Of a stretch of 64,000 nt of DNA, positions 1-9,100 are shown piece by piece; position 1 is the stretch's first letter, and every line of letters starts with the position of its first letter. The stretch comes from Oscarella lobularis (taxonomy: Eukaryota > Porifera > Homoscleromorpha > Homosclerophorida > Oscarellidae): assembly GCF_947507565.1 (NCBI RefSeq), contig NC_089193.1:1360325-1424324 (forward strand), written 5' to 3'. Made by a program: the position numbers and the translations under genes. The notes beneath the pieces were generated by a model that was given only the letters and a program-made list of their open reading frames with translations, was not told where the DNA came from and searched no databases.

Positions 1-1166
1 GTGGCTGTATGCCTTGGTAAAGCAGCAGGACCCTTTGCTCTTACTCGCGACAATATCTAGAGAAATACTGCAGGCTATACTTGCAAAGACTTTACGATTT
101 CTCACCTAGGATTGTGCCGTACCGATTCAATAGTTTGGGATCTAAGAGAAAATGCTCGAAATAGTCTTTAGACTGATCTTTTTCGAGGAAGTTCTCGATT
201 GTTTGTTCTAAGGGCGCTGCACTCTGTTGCACGGGAAAATCACTAAGAACCTAAGTAAGAAAGATTACGTAATTAATTTGTCAGCATTCTACTGATAGTA
301 TACCTGCTCAGAAACTCTGAATGGAAATGCCAGTGGAGGTTTGATTGCAACAAGGTAGTACCTCAGCCGAGAATTTGGTATACCAAACTATTGCATATCC
401 CAATAAAAAAATCAATGGTAGATATGGATATACCTGTAGAGGACTTAGTAGAAATTCCTATGGTAGTCAAAAGTGTACACTGAAAACACTTGCTGCTAAC
501 CAGTCTACCTGATAACTGTATCTTGTTTTGCATAGCATGTCAACGAGATGTTGCCGCGTATCTGACGATTCAAAGCCCTTTACGTTTTCTATAAGCAAGC
601 ACGACGGCTTTTTTTCTAGCCTATCAAAGAATAGCGTGGCCTGATTTTAGTTAGAAAGCACACCCTTTACTTTTGAATTAGGTCGAGGATATAGAGAAAG
701 CTTCTAGTCCTTTTGTCGAGAGTATCACCCTTCAGTCCAACTCTAGTGTATAGACATGTACCTTTTTAGTAGCCAGAGCCAATAAAAGGTACGCAACCTT
801 GTAAAGGGCTGACAGGGGGGAGACATTAAAAACATATCTGCATTCAGTTTATCTACTTCTTCGACAGTGAGAGACTGGAGGTTGATTATTATTTATTTGT
901 TGATTGATTAGGTTCCAAAGCCCCGGACTTTGCACCTCTATGTTTCTCTGCAGTAATCGCGTCGTCGGAAAGTTGTGACGGTACACGGAGTTAGCGACGT
1001 CGTTAATATCGATACAAGCTACGACGTCGTGAGGCATTCCGCTCTCTACGGCCCAGGTGAGTAGGTAGACAAGCGCGCATCTCCACCTCCCTGCTCACAA
1101 ACCTTCCAACGCAAAGTGCATTCCACCGATACCGCTGTAGAACTCGACGACTCTCGCAGCCTGCAT
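1..1166 (-). CDS. TRDMT1: tRNA (cytosine-5) methyltransferase DNMT2/TRDMT1, cut by left edge
   Basis: Multi-exon gene on the minus strand whose C-terminal end lies beyond the window. Family members methylate C38 in the anticodon loop of tRNA-Asp and relatives. The first exon begins [20 protein letters not shown], the SAM-binding motif I. The next exon carries [20 protein letters not shown]. Then come the catalytic motif IV (SPPCQPFTR, around 785-835), the motif VI region IENVKGFE (near 570), GIPNSRLRY, and at the edge CFTKAYSH, matching the CFT motif typical of DNMT2 rather than DNMT1/3. Introns are about 45-60 bp, for example 621-670. The start ATG at 1166 lies 86 bp from the divergently transcribed TMEM135-like gene. 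All catalytic motifs within the window look intact. The identity is secure; exact splice sites were read by eye. Confidence 0.93.
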
Positions 1167-1252
1167 ATCTGCAATCTTTAGCGCACTGTAAATAATTTAT
1201 TGATTTGAATTAAGAAGTCACACTCGACCCTAGTCACGCACGAGAGGAGACG
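1167..1252. promoter_or_regulatory. Short divergent intergenic region (TRDMT1 / TMEM135-like)
   Basis: Only 86 bp separate the two oppositely oriented start codons, so 5' UTRs and any promoter must fit or overlap here. No TATA box or named motif was recognised; the function as a shared bidirectional promoter is inferred from geometry alone. Confidence 0.4.
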
Positions 1253-2589
1253 ATGATGTTAGACTGGAAAAACGTTGCAGCGACTGCAGCAAAAGCGTTT
1301 GCGAGCGGCCTGTGCGCTCGATACGTATTGGCAGCAATAAAGCGGAAGTCATTGACTTTGTAAGGGGAGCAATAGTAGGCTCCCAGTGTAGCTGATTTCT
1401 CGATATTTAGAGCCGATCTCCTGAGCGAGGACGTCGTTAGAGCTGCCTCGTTTCTAGCCACGTTCACCTCCTCGTACAAATTGATGCGCAATGCTCTGGA
1501 AGTCGCTGGCTTGCAGGTAAAAGAGAGTACGGTAGAAGCGGGGGCGGGGACGAGTACCCATTCGGCAGCAATGCGTTGTCTGCATGCACAATTTACATAA
1601 TCCGTCATACTATAAACCCTCCGTCTCTCGCCTTTGGGGTTCACTTAATTATGATTGAAATATTTTCTGACGTCATAGTACACGTATTTGTGTAGAATCT
1701 CAAATTCGCCGTGCTTAGCTCGTCGGCTCTCGCGAGCTTGGCTCTTCCTCTTGGATGCGCCGCGGACAGGCACACCCTGACCGTTCTGGCCTTGTCGCGA
1801 GCGATTGGGAGCGCGATCGCCGGCGAGGACGGCGGTGCAATCGCGCCCTTTCTTCTCTACTGCCTCGGCTTTGCGTTTCTTTCCTGCATCGTGCTCCGTT
1901 GGCCGACGCTCATGTCGCGACCCTTCTCCAAGGCGCTGCTCGGCTACGTGAACTACAGCGATGCACAAATGGAGGGGATGTTTCGTGGAAAACAATTCGT
2001 CGAGTGCGAGTCGGTGTTGCATCGAGGCAGCTGCCTGGCTTTTCACGTCAAAAATGCTCTCCTTACAACGCTACCAGCGTCGTTAAAACTCTACTCAACA
2101 ATCTACGCAGTGCCACTTATACTCCAACTAAAGAAGGGCCAACGGTAGGCACACCACAACTAAGAGAAATTGTTTCTAATGATGTGTCTTAGGCCTCTTG
2201 GTCTCTATTTGAGAAATGTTTGCCAGTCGTCTTTTTTTCTTACTGCTACCTGCTCAGCGTTTGCTCTCAGTCTCTGCCTGCTTAGAAACTGCAGTCAGCG
2301 CTCTCCAACGCCGCTCTACGTGCCCGCCGTTAGCGGTCTCGTCGCGTCGTTTGGCCTTCTCATTGAGAGCAAGTCGCGTCGCGCCGAAATGATCATTCTC
2401 GTTCTCCACCAAGTGACGCACGTCATACTCGCCTGGCTCATGCAGGAGGCGAGAAAGGTAAAGATCCACGCAAATCTGCTCCAAATGATCATCTTCGCCG
2501 TATCGGCGATGAGAATCCTCTACATGTTCGACGGCGTACGACAACGAAAGGGCTCGCTAATAAACAAAATCCTCGCCTTTTTATTGTGA
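1253..2589 (+). CDS. TMEM135-like multi-pass membrane protein
   Basis: Four exons fit without frame conflict: 1253-1359, 1411-1516, 1696-2144 and 2193-2589, giving about 352 residues. TMEM135 is a peroxisomal/mitochondrial multi-pass protein related to the Tim17/22 superfamily and linked to lipid and organelle homeostasis. The third exon has a C...HRGSC cysteine pair followed by PASLKLYSTIYAVPLIL, and the last exon has LIESKSRR, both matching the N-terminal half of animal TMEM135. The earlier exons (ASFLATFTSSYK) look more like the C-terminal half. The order of the two halves therefore seems reversed relative to the vertebrate protein. Several hydrophobic segments support membrane localisation. 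The ORF ends with a normal stop at 2587. Family assignment is good; orthology is less certain. Confidence 0.72.
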
Positions 2590-2662
2590 AAATTATAGAT
2601 ATACATATAGAGATAGACGAACATACTATACGTGCAGTACAGTTCCTCAGTTTCTGTCTTTG

Positions 2663-3667
2663 TCAACTGCCCTCTTTGATAAAGGTAGCGAGCGTCAGAT
2701 TATACTGATTGACGAATTCGTAAAATTGCCTATCTTTTCGTCTGTAACCAGGCATGCCGCCGCCGTCGAACGCGTTGATCGAGACGCCGCAGAGCGCCGA
2801 CGAATTCGCAAAGAGAGTCACGAGAACCTTCTCCGGTTTGAATACGTCAACGACGTCGCCTATCAATTTCGTATAATTTTCGGCGGGGACATTCGTCTCG
2901 AAGCTCGCATAGGAACAGGACGGCTGCGGCGTCACGTGAACCGTGTAATAGACGTCGTCGTTCTCGCGAATTCCGTTCATCGAATATCCGCACGGATCGA
3001 ACATCGCCGCTTCCGTGACGGCATCCGGAAATAATGCCGACAAGCCGACGACGTCGGTGACGTGATTATCGTCGCGATGCGCAGGCGATTTATAGAAAAG
3101 ACGCGCCACTTGCCCGTCCAAGCCCGTCATGAGAATCTCGAGTGTTTGATCGGGCGACGCCGGTAACGCACGCGCGTCCGAAGCGCGATCGAGCGTGTAG
3201 AGATACCACGCGTCGCCGTTCAGACGTCCCAGCGCGTAGGCGGCGCCGTCCGGAGCGAAAAACGAATCGAGAAGCGCCGTCTCGCTGTCGAAACTCCGAT
3301 GGGGCCCCTTTTGAAGACGCGGCTCCATGAAGTTCTTTCGCGAGTAGAAAACGTCGGCGATCGTCGTGAGATTGCACGCGGCGCTCGCGAGACGAAGAAA
3401 GGCGTCGAGCGCGTCGAGCAGCGTCGTCGTGCCGCACGTTTTGAGTATGAAGCGACGATCGGTGACGAACATACTGCTCTCGCTTAGGATGTAGCTGTCC
3501 ATCGCTTCGGCGTGCTGTTCGCCGATTATTTGGCAATTGACGCGGTCCAGAAGCGTTTTCCATTGATCGCGCGTGATCGATCGGAGGCTGCCGCCGTCGC
3601 GATCCGGTTTCTCGAACCAGATTTCGAGTAGTTTCTCCGTCGCTTCGAAGAAATCGACTGCGGCCAT
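2663..3667 (-). CDS. AMD1: S-adenosylmethionine decarboxylase proenzyme
   Basis: Single-exon ORF of 334 residues, the usual length for the animal enzyme. It decarboxylates S-adenosylmethionine to supply aminopropyl groups for spermidine and spermine. The proenzyme self-cleaves at the serine in LSESSMFV to make a pyruvoyl cofactor; that motif is present, followed by RRFILKTCGTTTLL. Other family landmarks are FYSRKNFMEP, PDQTLEILMTGLD, FDPCGYSMNG and YASFETNVP, covering processing and active-site cysteine regions. No intron interrupts the ORF, in contrast to most neighbours. A 19-codon upstream ORF ends 11 bp before the start codon, which recalls the polyamine-responsive uORF of mammalian AMD1. 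Confidence 0.96.
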   Translation of the reverse strand: MAAVDFFEATEKLLEIWFEKPDRDGGSLRSITRDQWKTLLDRVNCQIIGEQHAEAMDSYILSESSMFVTDRRFILKTCGTTTLLDALDAFLRLASAACNLTTIADVFYSRKNFMEPRLQKGPHRSFDSETALLDSFFAPDGAAYALGRLNGDAWYLYTLDRASDARALPASPDQTLEILMTGLDGQVARLFYKSPAHRDDNHVTDVVGLSALFPDAVTEAAMFDPCGYSMNGIRENDDVYYTVHVTPQPSCSYASFETNVPAENYTKLIGDVVDVFKPEKVLVTLFANSSALCGVSINAFDGGGMPGYRRKDRQFYEFVNQYNLTLATFIKEGS

Positions 3668-3678
3668 TTACGAGACTA

Positions 3679-3738
3679 CTAGTAGCGCGCGTGGAACTCA
3701 CGCGCACCGGTGGTATCTCTGATTTTTGCACTCATCAT
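3679..3738 (-). promoter_or_regulatory. Small upstream ORF in the AMD1 leader
   Basis: Starting from tandem ATG codons at 3738 and 3735 on the minus strand, a 19-residue ORF beginning MMSAKIRDTTG ends with TAG at 3679-3681. That is 11 bp upstream of the AMD1 start. Mammalian and plant AdoMetDC mRNAs carry short uORFs that repress translation when polyamines are high. The peptide here does not resemble the mammalian MAGDIS peptide, so any regulatory role is inference from position. Confidence 0.35.
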
Positions 3739-3919
3739 GCAGTAAGTACACTAAGTATCTAAGTGATTAATTAACAACGTTGTACCTAAGTACGTCGTCA
3801 AGAGTCTCTGATCCTCTCTTCTCGGCTGGAATAAGTGAAACATCTGAACAATTGCCTTTGATGTAAAGAGGACGCATAAAGAACGACGCCATCGATTGAT
3901 TGATTACAAAGCACAGCAA

Positions 3920-5400
3920 TCACTCACCTTCAAGAAGGGACTTGAGATAGTCATCAGCATCACCTTTGTCGACGTCCATTTTGTGGTAGTCACTGACGGG
4001 ATCCGGATAGGTGCAATAGAAGTACGCAATGCCCAACTGTCTCCAGTCCAATTCGTCAAGAGAACAGTCTGCATCCTCTTTCGGCGCCGTATACATTACA
4101 CTATCTCTTCCGTAGTGCAACCGAGATGCGGGCATATGACCCAGCTTCTCGGCACGATCCAAATCAATGAGAACAGCAACTAAATGTACCGACCGTTAGG
4201 TAAAAAAACGAGAGTACACTTACAGAAACCAGATTTTTCATCTGAACAGTCGAAGCAAATGTTTTCCAATCGGACATCCAAGTGCGCCATTCCGAATTCG
4301 TGAAGCTGACGCAAGGCCGATGAAACGCTCTCAAAATATTCAGCAAGACAGCGCGTCACGTCGCGCTTTCCCAAAGGCAGCTTCAAACATCGGTATTTGA
4401 AAAAGGTCTGTTCAAGGAAAGGCCTTGCAAAATACGGTGGCTCAGGAAGAAGAAATCTTTGAGGACACAGAGACGAGTAATCATTACTGTCTAGTAAATT
4501 AGGAATCACATGACTCGTCAAATTATCTCGCACAACGGGATTAATGATGAACTTGTAGACAAATTTTTTATTGCTGCTGAGAACGACAACAGCATTTGCT
4601 GACGGCATCTGAATTGAGCCTTCTCCAAATTGTGAAGCAATTGTTTCCTGGTTGAGTGGAAGAGCATAACGAACTTTCTGTGGTATTTTGAATGAAGAAG
4701 AAGTCACTTTCTCAAGCTGATTTCGATACGTAATGCCAATCGACTCTTCGATCGTGCGGATGTTGAGCGGCAACGGACAATAAGTTCCATCAAAAGTGGT
4801 GCAATCGTCAACCCACTTTATATCAACGCGGGTGACGCAACCGTCTATATTGAACGCCGGAAAGACGAAAGACGACCATTCCGTTATTGACGGATCTGCG
4901 TTTCGAAGCCAACGCATGTGATCAAAGAGACCGAGCATGACCTTGTTGATTGAGTCTTCATACGATTGGTCAGCTGATGAATTGCCTTTTGAATGCACCT
5001 CAATCAGCAAAATAGGCACTTTGACTTTGTCGGATGTTTTGTGGACCACGGAGACACCAGGCTTCATAGGTTGTGATGTAAAAAGAGCTGGTAGAGTCTC
5101 CAGACAGCCATCGATTGTGTATGCTGTCTTAGATACATCCATTTTGGGAAAACGCTTCTTCAGCCAGGCAGCAACCGCAGCTTCAGAGTCACCACGAGAT
5201 TCGTTCTCTTCCTTGTTTAAAAGCTGCCCCAAAGAGTACAAGTGACCGTTCAGGCGAGCACGCCACGTCGATGCCAATTGAAACTGAAGAAGGCATCGTG
5301 CCACTTTCAACGTCGTCTGAATAGCTTTTCTTTGATTAGTCGTCAAATTTTGACGAAGAGGTGTGGCGTCGGTTTCCTTCGTGTGGTATTCAGAAGCCAT
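3920..5400 (-). CDS. Atypical protein kinase with N-terminal nuclease-like region
   Basis: Two exons are visible: 4224-5400, with a start at ATG 5400 (MASEYHTK), and an exon from 4179 downward. The C-terminal part holds kinase signatures: a catalytic loop HLDVRLENI spanning the exon end, and after the intron FAVLIDLDRAE, in which a D-L-D replaces the usual DFG. This combination resembles the divergent kinases of the Crinkler/RHS-like effector class. The N-terminal half contains ILLIEVHS preceded by polar and hydrophobic strands, which could be the core of a PD-(D/E)XK nuclease fold. The ORF reads to a stop at 3920, but a good GTGAGT donor overlaps it, so another 3' exon is possible. An in-frame ATG further upstream (5475) exists. 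Function unknown. Confidence 0.6.
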
Positions 5401-5646
5401 GTTAAATCTAAAATTAAACGTTTGCCTTAGACAGTATTTGAACTCGACGGTGCTGTACTGAGGAGAAGAAACATGCAAACATATGGAGCAAACTGAAGTT
5501 ACAGATGCTAGGGCCTCATTATTAATGGAAAACGTCCCTCAATTGCACTGCAGCTATAGTCCAAACGTCGCTACTCCTAACCACGACGACACCCCTATTG
5601 TACTCGTGTTGAGAAAACACAAAGGAGAAAGCAAGACCATACTACG

Positions 5647-5672
5647 CCCCCCCCCCCCCCCCCCCCCCCCCC
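5647..5672. repeat. 26-base poly-C tract
   Basis: An uninterrupted run of 26 cytosines in gene-free DNA. Such a run is a mononucleotide microsatellite and is able in principle to form i-motif or, on the other strand, G-quadruplex structures. Its exact length is also prone to assembly error. Confidence 0.95.
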
Positions 5673-5779
5673 TTAGAAAGAGGGTATGTGAAGTTTGCGT
5701 GTTTCAAAACGGTCATGTGATACAACTGACGCATGCTCTTTTTAGTCTGGGCTGGGCCATTGGAATTCGCTCGAATCAG

Positions 5780-5809
5780 ACGGATTGTAGAGTAGACTCT
5801 ACAATCCGT
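5780..5809. repeat. Perfect palindrome, micro-insertion 1
   Basis: Two 14-bp inverted arms starting acggattgtagag meet with a 2-bp centre. The 9-bp sequence ctcgaatca directly precedes (5770-5778) and follows (5811-5819) it, like a target-site duplication. The same arm recurs in the palindrome at 6021-6053. It looks like two terminal inverted repeats of a transposon joined with no interior. Confidence 0.75.
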
Positions 5810-6020
5810 GCTCGAATCACGGTCAGTTTCTGTCACGGTCACTTCTCTTCCTACCATGGTCACCTGACCAAATTACGTTTATGGGAAAGACGCAGGTGTG
5901 AGCAAAACAACTGCGTCTGAAAAAAATCGACGCTAGACCCGCTAGACCATTGTCTTATACGGGGAGAAGGTCTGGTGACAGGCTAACCAGTCAATGAGAT
6001 CCCTCTAAGGCTCTGTTACC

Positions 6021-6053
6021 ACGGATTGTAGAGACACTGTCTCTACAATCCGT
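6021..6053. repeat. Perfect palindrome, micro-insertion 2
   Basis: Two perfect 16-bp arms with a single-base centre (6037). The outer 13 bases of each arm are identical to those of the palindrome at 5780-5809. The 7-bp sequence ctgttac occurs on both sides (6013-6019 and 6055-6061), again resembling a target-site duplication. Confidence 0.75.
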
Positions 6054-6151
6054 GCTGTTACAGACAAGCAGAGATCGACATATTTTTCTTTCAGATTTTC
6101 GTCCGGCTTTTCGTCCTAACCTAAAAACATCCGGGAGTCAATCATAGACTA

Positions 6152-6176
6152 GTTTTGGTGCCCGTGCTTCGCACGG
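6152..6176. repeat. Left 25-bp flanking direct repeat with hairpin
   Basis: The sequence gttttggtg followed by the hairpin cccgtgc-ttc-gcacgg ends seven bases before the minisatellite. The same 25 bp recur in the same orientation at 14742-14766, immediately after the array. The arms form a 6-7 bp GC-rich stem with a 3-base loop. Confidence 0.9.
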
Positions 6177-6183
6177 AAAAATG

Positions 6184-9100
6184 CAGTTTATTATTTAGGC
6201 CCTTAGAATCAAAGTTTAGTCCTAAATTTATAATTTAGGTCCTTAGAATCAAAGTTTAGGCCCTGAATTTATTATTTAGGTCCTTAGAATCAAAGTTTAG
6301 GCCATCAAATTATTATTTAGGCCCTAAGAATCAAGGTTTAGGCCCTGAATTTATATAAATTTAGGTCCTTAGAATCAAAGTTTAGGCCCTCAATTTATTA
6401 TTTAGGTCCTTAGAATAGAAGTTTAGGCCCTCAATTTATTATTTAGGCCCTAACAAAGTTTAGGCCCTGAATTTATTATTTAGGCCCTTAGAATCAAAGT
6501 TTAGGCCTTCAATTTATTATTTAGGTCCTTAGAATCAAAGTTTAGGTCCTCAATTTATTATTTAGGCTCAAAGAATCAAAGTTTAGGCCCTGAATTTATT
6601 ATTTAGGCCCTTAGAATCAAAGTTTAGGCCCTGCATTTATTATTTAGGCTCTTAGAATCAAAGTTTAGGCCCTCAATTTATTATTTAGGCTCTTAGAATA
6701 AACGTTTAGGCCCTCAATTTATTATTTAGGTACTTAGAATGAAAGTTTAGGTCCTCAATTTATTATTTAGGCTCATAGAATCAAAGTTTAGGCCCTGAAT
6801 TTATTATTTAGGCCCTTAGAATCAAAGTTTAGGCCCTGAATTTATTATTTAGGTCCTTAGAATCAAAGTTTAGGTTCTCAATTTATTATTTAGGCTCTCA
6901 GAATCAAAGTTTAGGCCCTCAATTTATTATTTAGGCTCTCAGAATCAAAGTTTAGGCCCTGAATTTATTATTTAGGCTCTTAGAATCAACGTTTAGGCCC
7001 TGAATTTATTATTTAGGCTTTTAGAATCAAAGTTTAGGCCCTCAAATTATTACTTAGGCCCTAAGAATCAAAGTTTAGGCCCTGAATTTATATAAATTTA
7101 GGTCCTTAGAATCAAAGTTTAGGCCCTCAATTTATTATTTAGGTCCTTAGAATCAAGGTTTAGGCCCTGAATTTATTATTTAGGCTCTCACAATAAAGGT
7201 TTAGGCCCTCAATTTATTATTTAGGCTCTCGGAATCAAATTTTAGGCCCTCAATTTATTATTTAGGCTCTTAGAATCAAAGTTTAGGCCCTGAATTTAGT
7301 ATTTAGGTCCTTAGAATCAAAGTTTAGGCCCTCAATTTATTATTTAGGCTCTTAGAATAAACGTTTAGGCTCTCAATTTATTATTTAGGCCTTTAGAATC
7401 AAAATTTAGGCCCTCAATTTATTATTTAGGCTCTCGGAATCAAAGTTTAGGCTCTCAATTTATTATTTAGGCTCTTAGAATCAAAGTTTAGGCCCTCAAT
7501 TTATTATTTAAGCTCTCAGAATCAAAGTTTAGGCCCTCAATTTATTATTTAGGCTCTCAGAATCAAAGTTTAGGCTCTCAATTTATTATTTAGGCCTTTA
7601 GAATCAAAATTCAGGCCCTCAATTTATTATTTAGGCTTTAGAATCAAAGTTTAGGCCCTGAATTTATTATTTAGGTCTTTAGAATCAAGGTTTAGGCCCT
7701 CAATTTATTATTTAGGCTCTCGGAATCAAAGTTTAGGCTCTCAATTTATTATTTAGGATCTCAGAATCAAAGTTTAGGCCCTCAATTTATTATTTAGGCT
7801 CTCAGAATCAAAGTTTAGGCCCTCAATTTATTATTTAGGCTCTCAGAATCAAAGTTTAGGCTCTCAATTTATTATTTAGGCCTTTAGAATCAAAATTTAG
7901 GCCCTCAATTTATTATTTAGGCTTTAGAATCAAAGTTTAGGCCCTGAATTTATTATTTAGGCTCATAGAATCAAAGTTTAGGCCCTCAATTTATTATTTA
8001 GGCTTATAGAATCAAAGTTTAGGCCCTCAATTTATTATTTAGGCTTTCAGAATCAAAGTTTAGGCCCTCAATTTATTAATTAGGCTCTCAGAATCAAAGT
8101 TTTGGCCCTCAATTTATTATTAAGGCCTTTAGACTCAAAATTTAGGCCCTCAATTTATTATTTAGGCTTTCAGAATCAAAGTTTAGGCCCTCAATTTATT
8201 AATTAGGCTCTCAGAATCAAAGTTTAGGCCCTCAATTTATTATTTAGGCCTTTAGACTCAAAATTTAGGCCCTCAATTTATTATTTAGGCTTTCAGAATC
8301 AAAGTTTAGGCCCTCAATTTATTATTTAGGCTCTCAGAATCAAAGTTTAAGCCCTCAATTTATTAATTAGGCTCTCAGAATCAAAGTTTAGGCCCTCAAT
8401 TTATTATTTAGGCCTTTAGACTCAAAATTTAGGCCCTCAATTTATTATTTAGGCTTTTAGAATCAAAGTTTAGGCCCTGAATTTATTATTTAGGCCCTTA
8501 GAATCAAAGTTTAGGCCCTGAATTTATTATTTAGGCCCTTAGAATCAAGGTTTAGGACCTCAATTTATTCTTTAGGCTCTCAGAATCAAAGTTTAGGTCC
8601 TCAATTTATTATTTAGGTACTTAGAATGAAAGTTTAGGTCCTCAATTTATTATTTAGGCTCTTAGAATCAAAGTTTAGGCCCTCAATTTATTATTTAGGC
8701 TCTTAGAATCAAAGTTTAGGCCCTGAATTTATTATTTAGGCTCTTAGAATCAACGTTTAGGCCCTCAATTTATTATTTAGGCAATGTTTAGGCCCTGAAA
8801 TTATTATTTAGGCCCTAAGAATCAAGGTTTAGGCTCTGAATTTATATAAATTTAGGTCCTTAGAATCAAAGTTTAGGCCCTGAATTTATTATTTAGGTCC
8901 TTAGAATCAAAGTTTAGGCCCTCAATTTATTATTTAGGCCCTAACAAATTTTAGGCCCTGAATTTATTATTTAGGCCCTTAGAATCAAAGTTTAGGCCCT
9001 CAATTTATTATTCAGGTTCTTAGAATCAAAGTTTAGGCCCTCAATTTATTAATTAGGCTCTCAGAATCAAAGTTTTGGCCCTCAATTTATTATTAAGGCC

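Noticed and set aside
1234-1644. 136-residue minus-strand ORF
   Set aside because: It overlaps exons of the TMEM135-like gene on the other strand and has no recognised motif.
5483-5920. 145-residue plus-strand ORF
   Set aside because: It crosses the poly-C tract and a micro-palindrome and has no family resemblance.
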